Notes under the pieces: generated by a model
What the model was told of the DNA's origin: nothing
The model's input: the letters and a program-made list of their open reading frames with translations, nothing else
Database searches by the model: none
Assembly (NCBI GenBank): GCA_002104945.1
Contig: MCFH01000030.1
Location: 496,001 to 560,000 of the forward strand
DNA from: Piromyces finnis
Lineage: Eukaryota > Neocallimastigomycota > Neocallimastigomycetes > Neocallimastigales > Neocallimastigaceae
Reading direction: 5' to 3'
Length of the DNA stretch: 64,000 nt
Translations under genes and position numbers: made by a program
In this document: positions 35,101-48,200 of the stretch, in pieces
How positions within the stretch are numbered: the first letter of the stretch is position 1
How the letters are laid out: every line of letters starts with the position of its first letter

Positions 35101-37428
35101 CTTCATTTCTATTAATTAATTAAAAAATAAAATAAAATAAATAAAAATATATTATAAAAATGTTACTTTAATATGGAATTAAATTTTGTTGGTTTTATAG
35201 TATTTATTATATAATAATACCTTCTTCTAATTTTTTAAAATATAAATCTTCTTCTTCATCAATCTCTTCATCAATTATTAGGTTTTCTTCTAAAGTTTGA
35301 TCGATATGCCAAGTTCCATTAACTTCAACTACAATAGAATCAACATTCATTGAGACATTATTGAGAATATCCTGAATATAGCCATCCATTACTAAAGATT
35401 TCCACGTATATCGAATATTACATACTGGACATTTCCAATTAGGAGATTTTTCATTTAATTGTAAATATGATGTAAGATCAAAACATTGAACATGAGTACA
35501 CTCTTTAAATCTACATGGTGTTTTTATTCTTGCTCTTGATATCTATAATAAAAAATAGCAATGATAATATGCGATAAAAAATTATTTAATTAAATTAAAT
35601 ATAGTGATGTTAATATTACTCATTACAATGATAAAGAAACTAATTTAAACTTACAGGACATCTTAATGAAACAATTGAACTAGTAGTTTCAATTTCGTCA
35701 TCACTTCCTTTTTTTAAATTTAATCCTAATTTTTAAGTAGTCAATAATAAATTATTATTAATAATAGCATATTATTAATAATAAATTTACTAAAACAATA
35801 ATTTTTATTTAACTTATTTTCAAAAAAAAAAAAAAAAAAAACTAACTTTGTCTTAATATTTCTTCTTTAGAAAGATAATTTTTCTTAATATTATTAACAG
35901 CTTCTTGTAAGGTAATATATTCACATATAATAATTTTTACAACAAAATCTTTCCACTTTTAAGAATAATTAATTAATAATATATATATATATTATTTAAT
36001 TTATTAAAGTATTAATTGATGTTATTAAAAATATAAAATTATTTAATGAATTACCTTTGATGAAATAAATTCTGATAAGAATCTTATTTCATTCATATTA
36101 CTTTCTTTTTTCTTTCTACAATAATGAGTTATATCAACTGGTTTTGTGGTCCAGGCTTTATTATGTTTCCTTGTAACCTCCTTTTAAATTAATATTGAAT
36201 GAGAATTATTTGAACATCAATTTATAAATTACTAATTTAAATAGTATATATATTCCTTACATCCATTCCATTAACTGTAAGTTCGTTTATTCTTAAAACA
36301 GGATTACAAGGATATTGAATAGGACAATCTGTTTTATTCTTTAAAGATTCTTCAGCACTGTGTTGGGAAGCACAATATAACAATATTTTATATTTATCAT
36401 TGTTTTTACTATATAAAATTTAGCATTAAATTTAATTTTAATTTAAATTTTGATTTTATAATTTTTCTTTCGTATTATATTATAATTTATTATCCATTTT
36501 ATTTAATACAAAAATAAGTAATTACTTTTGAAATAAATATGATTGTTCTTCATTCAATACAAATCTTATTAGCACTATAAAATATACGAAAATAATAAAA
36601 TGTAATTATACAAATTTCAAAATATGAAATTTTTAATTGTATTAGAATTAGAATAGTATAAAAATATAATATAATATAATATAATATAATATAATATATC
36701 TATGAAATATAAATTATACAAAAAAAATAAAATAAAGGCATATTAAACTTACAACTATGTGGAACTTCTCCACAATAAAGAGTTTGAATATGTTTTATAA
36801 ATGGAGTTTTTACAAAAACTATATCCTTGTATATGTCTTTTGGTTGTTGATTTTGAGTTATGAGTTGCTTATTTTTCCTTTTATCAATATTATCTATTGT
36901 TTTTGTTATCCCTTCTACTATACTAGTTATATTTATATAATTTATTAAATTGTGTTAACATATAAAAAATAATTATTCATAAATATAATATTATAGAATA
37001 TAAATTTAAAATTAAATTTTTACGTTGTATTCTTATTAAGATACCGATAGAGTAATTGACTAACAACAGTTAAACTATGGATATCACTTGTTTGGCCGAT
37101 TTTTCTTAAATATAATTTTAAATTTTCAATCAAAGTATCTTTATTCCCACTTCTTTTTAAACCCAAACTTCTTAAAATATCCCTTAAATCAGCTACCTTT
37201 AAATGGTGAAAAGGTAATTGTAATAAATTCTAAAATAATAATATATAATTGAATATTATATATACATTAATAGCTTTCCAAATAAAAAAAAAAAAAGTAA
37301 TAAGGATATTGATAGTTATAACTAATATATAAAATAAATTATATTGTATAATATTTAAATATAACAAAGTATATTATGTGCATGTATATTAATAATAAAA
37401 AAAAAATTACATTAACTTGAGTTTGCAT
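32197..37428 (-). CDS. SIZ1: PIAS/Siz-type SUMO E3 ligase
   Basis: Ten exons on the minus strand: 37,428-37,411; 37,229-37,024; 36,922-36,753; 36,574-36,526; 36,408-36,261; 36,180-36,055; 35,955-35,847; 35,725-35,655; 35,542-35,221; 35,108-32,197. All introns are GT-AG, 80-181 bp, and every junction is in phase (1,376 residues). Domains: SAP DNA-binding motif (about 12-45, L-K-V-A-D-L-R-D-I-L-R-S-L-G-L), PINIT domain (about 105-275, with K-I-L-L-Y-C-A and L-T-V-N-G-M), SP-RING zinc finger (about 298-345, L-R-C-P-I-S, T-P-C-R, C-T-H-V-Q-C-F-D and W-K-C-P-V-C-N), and a SUMO-interacting motif I-I-D-L-T-S-D-D-E (about 414-422). The remaining ~950 residues are Ser/Thr/Asn/Leu-rich low complexity, far longer than in yeast Siz proteins. 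It should transfer SUMO from Ubc9 to nuclear and septal or chromatin targets. SIZ1 denotes the family, not proven orthology. Confidence 0.95.
36664..36698. repeat. (ATAAT)n microsatellite in an intron
   Basis: About seven ATAAT units inside the 36,575-36,752 intron of the SUMO-ligase gene. Confidence 0.85.
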
Positions 37429-39519
37429 TTTAAAATAAATTTTTATTAAATGTTTATTTCAATTGATATTGTTATTGTATTTTGAAAGATTAATACATTG
37501 GGTATGAATATAGAGTTATTTTTATTGCATTAGATAGTTATAAATTTATTTGTTGCAATATAAAAAGATTTTCTAGTACATATATATTTTCAAATTGAAC
37601 TAATTAAATAATTCAAAAATAATTATTTTTTTTTATTTATTACTGTTACTATTAATATTCTTGTTATTTATTTAGATTTAAGATAAGTAATTTAAAATTT
37701 AAATCATTTTTTTTTCATTTAAAATCATTTTTTCAAAAGGAAAAAGAAAAAAAAAAAAAAAAAAAAAAAGAAAAAGAAAAAGAAAGGAAAGAAAAAACAA
37801 TTATTTTATTATGCTTGGTATAATTCATAAATTGAAATAAATAAAATTAATATACTATTGTTTTTATCTTTAATTACTATTAAATATCTGTTTATTCTTC
37901 ACTAAGAAATAAAATAAAGAAAAAAAAAATGTTATTAATTGCAATTAATTAATTAATTATAAAGAAATTTCTTTTTTTTTCCTTTTTTTTTTTTTTTGTA
38001 TAAATGAAAGAAAAAGATTTTCAAATATAAAAATATTTATATTTAATTTTATTATTAAATAAGGTTAATTATAGATTTTTTTAAAAAAAAGATTTTAAAT
38101 TTTTAAAATTATACATATTCAATAAGCATTAATCATTATTAATAAATGGTATATAAAAAAAGAAAGGAATATAAAAATAATATAAAATAAATAGAATAAA
38201 AATGAAAATAATAAAGATATAAATGATACTTTATAACTGTTATAAGAGAAATATGCTTTTTAAATATTATTTTCAAAATTTACATTATAATGCTATAAAT
38301 ATAAAACAAAGTTTAACACATACAATTATATTTTATAATCTAATCTTTTAATATTTTATTAAAAATTAGCCAATAAAATAAATTTAAAATATTAATTAAA
38401 AGAAACAAGAAAAGATGAAAATAACAAGTAAAAAATATATATATTTTTATATATAGAAATTGGTTCAATTTAGGTATAATATCATATATACTATAAAAAA
38501 TATGTTTATTAAATAAAATTAGTTAATAATGTAATTACTTTATATATATTTCATCCATAGAATTTCATAAATAAACAGTAATTACAGATCAGTCTTTTAA
38601 AATTTTGTATATCTTTCCCTTTTTTTTTTTTTTTTATTAAACTATAATATTTTTGTAGCTTTTCTAATAAATATAATTATATTTATCAATTTTAAACAAT
38701 TTTTAATAAACAGTTTATAACAATATTGTCATTATTATTATTATTTACATAAATTCAGGCATTTTAGTTAAATAAATATATAAAAGGCACGATTATATCT
38801 CAAATATGAAATATATTTTTATTTTAAATAAAGTATGAAATTATACCACAAAAAAGTAATTATTAAAAACTTTTATTAATTTTTTAATCTTTTTTTATTT
38901 TTTATTTTTTAACTATTATAATTAGTATTTTATTTTATTTTTTATTAAAATGAAGTTATTTAAAGGGTCATGAATCTGTTTTTTTTTTTTTTTTTTTGGT
39001 GGTTTATCCCACTTAATAGAATGAAAATCTTTATTCATTTATTTGAAAAAATTTAATTCAAATTTAAGGGTTAAAATTTAAAAAAATTGTTAAATAAATT
39101 TTAAGACTTATTAAAAATTATTATTATTTGGGAAGGAAGGTAAAATCATTTCATCAAAGAAAATTTAATGAAACAAGAAGAACATTATTTTTGAAATATA
39201 ATAACAAACTATATTGCTATTTTTAATGTATATAAAATTAAATAAACATTTGATATTAGTAAAAATCTAAAAGAAAAGTAATTAATTAATAAATCCCAGA
39301 AATACATTTCATTATATATTATTTCATTTTAGTTATGAAATTGGATAAATAAGTCGTAATTTTATTTCTTTATTATTAATAAATATTTATTCAGTAATAA
39401 TCCAACAATAGCAACAACAACAACAATAATAATTGCAGAAATAGATTTTTGTTTTACTTGAATTTTAATAATAATTATTCTATTAAACATCGTATAACGA
39501 GAAAAAAAAAGATAAAAAA
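37429..39519. other. divergent intergenic region between SUMO ligase and Nur1
   Basis: About 2.1 kb shared upstream region of two divergently transcribed genes. AT-rich with an A/AAG run at 37,741-37,795. No gene, RNA or clear binding site was identified. Promoters of both genes must lie here or nearby. Confidence 0.55.
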
Positions 39520-41470
39520 ATGAGTATATTAGAACAAAGCAAAGTTAAGAATTCTACAAAATCAAGAAAAAGACTTGTGAGAAAACGTTCAGTATGGGAA
39601 AATCTTTATCATTCCCCACAAGATTGGTTTATGCAAATAGAAGAAGAATATGAAGGTATTACTCATCCGTCATCATTCATATACATTATTTTAAAATTTT
39701 TAATATTAAAAAGAGGATTAATAAAAATTTATTATTTTTTTTATTTAATTAATACAATAATTAATTAAAAAAATAATTTCACTTTCCATAATTAAAGCAT
39801 TGAATTGGGATAAAATACAAAAAATTTTTAGTATTCCATTTGGAATTTCATTAAATTTTTTATATATTCTAATAAAAATTAATAGTAAAGTTGATTGGGG
39901 AGATGATATTCAAATATCTCAAGGATATTCCTCTCTTGAATTACTTCAATTTACTCTATTTTTTATTTGTATATTTAATGCATTATATTTATTTACTCGT
40001 AAAAAACAATATCAAATAAGAAATGCTGATGAAAAGGTTTTTTTTTTTTTTTAAAAAAAATTTTTTTTTTCAAGAACTCATATATATTTATATAATTACT
40101 TATTTTAAAATGATTAATAAATGCCATTTCTTTCTTTCTTTCTTTTTTTTTTCTTTTCTTTTTTTCATTTTGATATATAATTGCAAAAGTTTCCACCAAC
40201 AGGCTCTCATATCAAATTTGTTTCAGAAAATGAAGATGAAATTGAATTACCGAAACAACAGTCATTTTTGTAAGAAATATATATATATAACAAAATTGTA
40301 TTAAATTATAATAAAATAAGTGAATTTTATTATATTCGTAAAGGATATTATTATTAACAATTATATATAAAAATATAGTTCATGGTTGAAATCATTATTC
40401 ATTATACCAAATAAAAAAGATGATCCTAATACTCCACATATTTTTATATTAACAACATGGTTTCCTCCAATTTTCTCTTTATATTTATTTTGGTAAATAT
40501 ATTTAACTTTTTTTAGTAAAAAAATAATAACAGAAATATAACAATACAAATAATATAATTATATCAAATTAAATATAATATAATGCTTGTTTAGTAAATA
40601 AAAAGTTTCTTATTTATTTTATTATTTAATAAATTAGTTTTTTTTCACCAGCCCATTTTGGAATATTATATTTAATGGATGCTAATAATTGGCAATATAT
40701 TATATTTATAGTTTTATTACTTTCATTTATGGTTAGTAATTATTCCTTTTTAAAAGTTTCCTTAGTATATTTATATTATAAAAAATAGTTTCTTAATTAT
40801 ATCAAAAACTATTAAATTATTTAATAGATGTTCTATACAGTTCATTGTTTTATGGGTTTAATTAAAGATAAACAAGTAATAACTGAGCAAGTTTATAAGT
40901 GAGTAAAACATTATGTTATTAAAATCAAATATATTTCTACTTCATTAACATTAAGTATTTTTTTTTTTTTATGTATATATAATATATATTCGTAGTGAAT
41001 ATAATTTAAAATTTGTAAATAAAATGTTTATACCAACTACAGATTCTGCAGTAGAAACTACAAATTTTTTTGATAATGATGACGATGAGGAGTCTCCGTA
41101 ATTACTTTCAATTTATATTTATTAACAATATTATAAATATAATTAATAATTAATAATAATATAATAATGAATAATTTAAATTTCTCATTAAATAATTTTT
41201 TTTACATCATTAGATTTTTAAATGCAAGTTCTAGTATTAGTAGAAGTAAGCCGATTTATTAAAAAATATAATTTAAATTTTATTTTTAATTTTAATGTCT
41301 ATTTACAAATAATATATAATATATATTGTAGGAGATGCTAGAAATAAATTTGATCAGTAAGAGAAGAACAAATTATAACTATTTTGTCAATAACAATTCC
41401 ATTTTAACTTATTTATAAATTATTTTTTTTTTATAGACAACTTTATCAAAGACCGATAGCTAATCATTAA
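39520..41470 (+). CDS. NUR1: Nur1/Mug154-family nuclear rim protein
   Basis: Ten exons: 39,520-39,655; 39,798-40,036; 40,190-40,269; 40,379-40,492; 40,638-40,731; 40,828-40,898; 40,996-41,097; 41,214-41,245; 41,332-41,356; 41,437-41,470. All junctions are GT-AG and in phase, giving 308 residues. Family signatures: R-K-R-S-V-W-E-N-L-Y-H-S-P-Q-D-W near the N-terminus, I-P-F-G-I-S-L-N-F-L, N-A-L-Y-L-F-T-R-K-K-Q-Y, the central F-F-S-P-A-H-F-G-I-L-Y, and H-C-F-M-G-L-I-K-D-K-Q-V-I-T-E-Q-V-Y. About four hydrophobic segments are seen. In yeasts this inner-nuclear-membrane protein works with LEM-domain proteins to tether rDNA and silent chromatin. Exons of 25-34 nt at the 3' end make the gene easy to miss. 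The identification rests on recognised family pattern, not a search. Confidence 0.9.
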
Positions 41471-41987
41471 TATACACAATAAAACTAATATAAATTTTAT
41501 ATAATAATAATAGTAATATTTAATAACTCATTTTTATAATTATTTTTATACCATATTTTTTCATCTGAAAAATATTCATAAAATCTTTTTCATTATTTAT
41601 TTGTTAAATATATATTATTTCTTTATTTATAAGATGGATTAATTCATTACAATAGATATAAATAATAATTCTTAGAAATAAAAGCTACAAAAAAAGAAAA
41701 GAATTAATAAAATATTTTATATTACTATTTTTTCTTTTTCTTTTTTTTTTTTTTTTTAATATTTAATTTTCATAAATAAAGATTTTTATTTTTTAAATAA
41801 TTATTCCCTCCTATTTTATTTTAAAATTTTGTGCTGAGAATATGGGTTAAATGATAATATAATATAAAAACTCATTTGTATTTTTCATTTATTTAAATAT
41901 TAAAAATTTAAATTATATATTTAAATATACTATTAAAAATTATTTTAAAATTATTCTTGATATAATTGGAATTAAATAATTGTTATA
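41471..41987. other. short intergenic region
   Basis: About 0.5 kb, AT-rich, no gene or element seen. Separates two same-strand genes. Confidence 0.6.
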
Positions 41988-44169
41988 ATGAAAAATAATC
42001 CAACAAATCGTCAAATTAAAGTAAATAGAAATTTATACAATCCAAAATTTGAAGGATATAAATTAAATTTAAATACAGATATTCAAATCATACATCATAA
42101 TCTTCCATCTAAAGTAGATGTTAATTGCATTAAAACCTATTCTCATACTCCATATAAAATTATTGAAGCTAGAAATAGGTTAAATTTCGTTTTTCAAAAT
42201 CCTTGGTATTCTTATAGCTTTTTTTATATTGACGAATCGTATTCTTTAATTTATATTTTAATAGATGAAGTATGAATATTTATAATAATATAAAATTTAT
42301 TTATAATAATGTAAAATTAAAATTAGATTTCATAATATAAATCAAATTCCAAAATAAGAATTAGATTTCAAATCAAATTTCAATTTTTATGAGTTTGTCC
42401 AATTAATTATTATAATCTTAAAATTTTTATTCTAGGTAACTTTTGAAGCAACCTATTATAATTTATTCCAAATTGAAGAACCAGCTGATGAAGATAAAAA
42501 TGAATATCCAACCGTTGTATTCGTTAATGAAAATTTATTAGTATTATCAGATGGAGCTTTCAATGGTAAAATTTACGTTTTAAATTTTAATAATGAAAAT
42601 AAAGTAGTCACTATTAAAACAATAATATCCAAAAGGAAGCTTTTAGAAGAAAATAATTTTTATGAGCAAAATGTATATCCAGTCAATTTGATGTATGCTA
42701 AACTTTCTTGTGATAAACAAAAAATATATATTTTGGGATATACTTATAATAGTAGTAGTATTATTAGCAATCTTACTACATTTAATAAAAGTAAAAAGAC
42801 AAAATTAGAATTTTATGTTTCATTATGTGAGATTACAATAGGTAGTAGTAGTATTGATATAGATAGTGGAAATACAATTTCATCAAATCTTAAATTAATA
42901 TCTGCAACTAAATGTAATAATTCACCAACTTATGGTTCAATTGAAGATTATATCACCGAAACAGTTGAATCTAGCTCAAAGACAAATATCGATATTATTA
43001 ATGAAGGTAATTATATGATAGTAAGTGAAAACGATGCCTTCCAAGAATACATCTCAATAGTTAATAATGATGAAAAAGATAAAAAGGTAGATAATGAAAA
43101 TCTTTCTAATAAAGAATCAATGATTATTGAAAAACAAGATAAGCAACTTCAAAACCAGATACCAAAGCATACTACTCTTTATAAATGGTATCAAGAAATG
43201 GATGATATTACTCTTTATTTCCATCTTTTTGAATTGGAAAAGAATCGTGTACAATGTAAATTTACTAAAAATAAGATTATATTAAATGTTTTAAATAGAA
43301 ATAATGAAATTATAGAAATCTTTAATGATGAATTATGGGACGAAGTAATACCTGAAGAATGTGTTTGGACAATAGAAAGGAGTAGAAACAAAAGTGGAAG
43401 TATAATAACTCTCCATTTAGAAAAAAAAAATCAAGTACGTTGGATTCAAATGTTTAAAGAAGATGATCATGTTTTAGAAACTGTAGATCCTTCAGAATTA
43501 GCTAATATTAAAGAACGTCTTTTAATGTTTACTGGTAATGATGATGAAGATCAAGGTCTTTATCCAAAAATTAATAGTATTCAACAAACCGAAGAATGTG
43601 ATATGGAGAAATCACCTATTAGTTTTGTTCGTTTGTCTAAAGCTGGCCATATTACTGATATCAATCAAGGCTCTGGATTTGAATGGCTTTGTACGAGTTT
43701 CCCAACTTTGGATTCTCCATATTTTATGTCTGACAATGACAATTGTGTTACTAATTCACAAGAACCTTCAGTTGTTAGTTATCTTTGTCTTAAACAAGAC
43801 GTTGATGGTATTATTTTAAAGCCTGAAGATCATCTCAAAATGAATCATTGTGCTGTATTTAATGCTTTTGGATTTGTAGAAGCTAGTAAGCGTAATAAAA
43901 AATTTGCCTATATTTCTAATGATTTTGAATATGCTTTAATTTCAGAAACTTCAAAATTAGTATATGTGTATGGTCAACCTACTGATGAAGAAGCTAAACG
44001 TAATTCCGCTTCTCAATATCTTATTGATGTATCTAATCCAGATTCCCAAGTTATAACAGATGAAGATCAAAAAGAAGAATTAATTCATGGAATAGCTCAG
44101 CTTGATCGTCATACTTTTATGGTTTTAAAAAGAAGTTCTTTTTGTATTTTCTTCATAAGAAATGAATAA
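41988..44169 (+). CDS. NUDCD1: NUDCD1-like protein (CS domain)
   Basis: Two exons, 41,988-42,269 and 42,436-44,169. The 166-bp GT-AG intron is in phase 0; the product has 671 residues (vertebrate NUDCD1 is close to 580). The N-terminal half resembles the NUDCD1 beta-propeller-like region (L-V-L-S-D-G-A-F-N-G-K-I-Y-V-L). A CS/p23-like domain lies at about 343-430 (Y-K-W-Y-Q-E-M-D-D-I-T-L, L-W-D-E-V, W-T-I-E-R-S), followed by the conserved E-R-L-L-M-F-T. The C-terminal part carries C-L-K-Q-D-V-D-G, F-N-A-F-G-F-V-E-A-S-K-R and V-Y-V-Y-G-Q-P, all characteristic of the family. NUDCD1 proteins act as Hsp90-linked co-chaperones; the partner in this organism is not shown by sequence. A Ser/Asn-rich insert around 200-330 explains part of the extra length. 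Confidence 0.93.
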
Positions 44170-45285
44170 TTATTAACTTTATCAATATTAAAATGATGTT
44201 AGAAAACAACAACATCAACAATAATAACAACAACAGAATATAGTAGTTAATAATATAGCATTAGATTTAAATACATAAGTAAATATATAAATAATTTATA
44301 ATTGTAACTATTTATTAATCGTTTTTAAATTATGGTATTAATAAAAATTTTTATTTTACTTTTTTTTTAATTACTACGGAATAAAAAACATATTTCTTAT
44401 CTTAAATATTATTTAAAAGCAAAATTATATATATGTTTTGAATAAATTTTTTTTTTATTTATTGATTGATTTTATAACTATTTTTGTAGTATAATATATA
44501 CTCAAAGAATTTCATATTATATAAAAGTATAAAAGTTTAAAAAATTTTTTTTCTCATAATAAAGAAATAATAATAAATTTAAATCAAAAATAATAATAAT
44601 AAAAAAAAATTATTGGCTACAAAATCAATTTAAAATTTTAATATAAACATTATCAACATTAAAAATTTATAAAATAGAAAGTATAAAATAAAGAATTAAA
44701 TAGTTATTATAATTGAATAGTTATTATAGCAGTAAACCTAAATATTAGACTAAATATTAATAAAAACATTGAAAGAAAAAGCATAAAGAATATTATAGAA
44801 TTCATATTGAGTTATTAAATATAAATAATAATGTATTTATTTTTTAAAGGTATATTGATTCTCTAATTTCAATATTAATTACCGAAATCGAGAATGTTTT
44901 AAATTATTGATAGCTATTTTATTGTTTACAAAGGTATTCCATATATATTTAAGTAACATATACATATAAAATCCTAAAGTATTTTTTTTATATCATTTTA
45001 AAAGTAAATATTTTTTTTTAATATATTTTTTTTTATATACTTTGATGATAATTAAATTTTGTAAATTATCATATTTTTAAAAGTTAACATTATTTATTCA
45101 GAAAGAGTAAGTAATAAATATAAGTTTCTTCTTTCTTTCGTTAAAAATAAAGAAAACCCAGTAAATATCCTTGCCTTTTATTAAATAAAATAAAAAGAAA
45201 AAAAAAAACATTTTATTAAAGAAAGCCAATTTTTTCTTTGTTACTTTAAAAACATTTCTATATAAATAGTAATATAAATTTCGAA
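44170..45285. other. AT-rich intergenic region
   Basis: About 1.1 kb with no coding region or element recognised. A short CAACAA/AACAAC-rich patch follows the stop codon at 44,200-44,240. Confidence 0.55.
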
Positions 45286-48200
45286 ATGCATTTTCAATTA
45301 AATAGAGCGTATTCTCAATATGACTATACTTTTAAGGCATTCGATCCATTTTCTCAATTATCTCCTACAAATATAACACCATTAGACCAAAATGAAGAAC
45401 GAGACCTTTCTACTTTTATATATGATAATCCCAATGGTTATCCAATTCCTGCTACTATACCTGGAAATAAAATGACAGCTTTCAATATGAAATTTTCGAG
45501 GGTTGCTTTTTTAAAATACTTAAAATCACGAAGATTTAGAAATAATTTTAAGGCTTCACTTGCTTTTACATTAGCTTCCTTATTTACTTTTATTACACCA
45601 TTAGCTAAATATTTTGGTGTTTCAAATATTTTTGTTCCTATTACTTTAATTTATGCAGATATGCGGTTTACTGTCGGGGGTTTAATTAATAATTTTTTCT
45701 TTATCAATGTATTTCTTTTTGCAAATTGCTTATGTTCAGCATTAGGTAAGACATATTCAAGACGTTATATAAAAGTTTGTAAAGCTAATAAAAATCAATA
45801 ATTAAAAAAAAAAATTATTTTGGCATCTATTTTATCATTTTTATATAAATATAGGAACTTTTATTACTCAAAATAAGCCATTTTTTCTATGTATTTATAT
45901 TTTCTGTAAGCATATATTTAATCAAAATTAATAAGAGTATATATTTATAGTTAATCGATATAATATTAAATTATCAAAAATATGCTTTTTTTTTTTTTTT
46001 TTTAATAATATTTTAAATAATTTTGTACAATCATATATCTATCTTATTTATAAATATGCTAATTAGTTTATTCAGTAATTGTATCTATTATTTATGGTAT
46101 AGTATTAAATAAATAAATAAATAATAATGATAATGATAAAAGAATAATTCCATTTTTATAAGTAAATAAAAATTTCATTATTAATAATTTTATTAAAATA
46201 AATATTTCAATAAAATTTTAGGAAAGTATCAAAGATTATATGGTGCTTATTTCATTGGTGCAATGCTCTTTTATAATTCTATTATGAATAGTTATAAAAA
46301 TAACAAATTAGATTCAGAATATTTATTAAAATCATATTTTGGTTTTGTTATTGGTGGTATTATATTTTTCTTGATGGGAATTATTGTATTTCCATATCGT
46401 GCATTTGGTATTTTAAGAAAGCAGGTAGATAATAAATAAATAAATAAATAAATATATAAATAAATATATATATATTTATATATATATAAACTAATAAAAA
46501 AATATAAATAAAGTTAATATAATAAAAAAAATAAAGAAATCATACTGTAATTATACAATTATATTAAATATTTAAAACTATAAAATATTTGAATTTTGAT
46601 AGATAGCAAATTCTTTAGATAATATAGGTTATTTATTAACAATTGTGTTAACAAATCTTATTAAGGATCCAAATGAAGCTTTAACATCTGAAGTTAAAGA
46701 AAGTATAAGAACTCAAATTATGGCAGTTCGTTTTAATTTTACAGTGTTATTAGGATTATTAAAAGAATGTCGTTTAGAATTTGATTATAACTATTTTCAT
46801 TATAAAGATTATAAATATTTGATTAATACATTGACTGATTTATTGGGTCATTTGTCATCGATGGCTTCTTGTATTCGTATTAAATCAGCAAAATATGAAA
46901 AACCACCTTCAATTAATGAAAATGAACAGAATTTTGAGGAACCCATTTTAGATTATTTTGATAATCAAGATACTATTAATGGATTTAAAGAAATATTAAA
47001 TCTTACAAATAATTTTAAAAAATATAGAGCAAACGCTAAAACTGTAGAACAAGAAATTTCCTATATTCATGATATTAAAGATCAAATTGAAGAAATTTTA
47101 AAAGAAAGTTGTTCCATGTTAATTAAACTTTCTTATATGTTTAATCATAATCTTAATGAAAAGAACAAAGAAGATGATGAATCATTATTTTCTGATATTC
47201 GAGCTAATTGGGAAGAAATCCAAGTAGTACAGAAGAAAATGGTTCATAACCTTTTTGCTAATAATACCTTATTCAAAAATGTTCATTTTCATAATAATAT
47301 AAATGAAAACTTTAATAGTGAATTGGACCAAATAGAAGCTAATAATTTTTTAATGAATTTCTTATTTATGTAGGTTTATTTAAAATATAAAACAAATCAA
47401 AACAAAATATGGAAATATTTATTTTATTTTATTTTATTTTATTTTTTTATAGTATCAAAGTTAATTTATTTTTAACAAATTATATTTAAGTAATAATTTA
47501 CTAATTTTATTTTAATATATATATATATATATATATATACAATATATAAATATAATAATTTATAATATTTATTATGACTTATAGTTTTAGTCTTTCCAAG
47601 TTTCTTGAATTACTATGTGATTTCCAAAATCAAGTTAGAACCCTGAATAAAAAAGGAAAGTTGTTTCATATTCCTAAATGGAAGAAGAAACCTACTAGTT
47701 TGGGAAATGCCAGTTCTACACATATCAATTCTAGAGAATCATTAAATGAAATTAGAACTGTAAATCGGAATGAGAGTAGTCATTCTTTTAATACTCCAAT
47801 ATTTGAAAAAAAAGAAACTATTCATTATAGCATTTATGAATATATTTTACGTAAAATATGGGAATTTAGTACATTCTTTAGAAACCCTATCATTCGTTTT
47901 GGTTTAAAGGTTGGTATTATGATCGTTCTATTTACACTTTTAGCCTTTTTCGATTCAACTCATGAATGGTATTATAATTGGCATGGACAATGGACAGTTA
48001 TTACAGTATGTAAAAAATTTTATTTTTATTATATAATAGTTAAATAAATAAAAAAAAAATAGAACAACATAGCAGCAACAATAATTATAACCCAAAAATA
48101 AATATATAAAAAATAAATACTTAAACAGTATATTAAATACATATTTTTTTCTTGATACTTATTACTAATATATTAATAAAAATAATATTTTAGGTATTTG

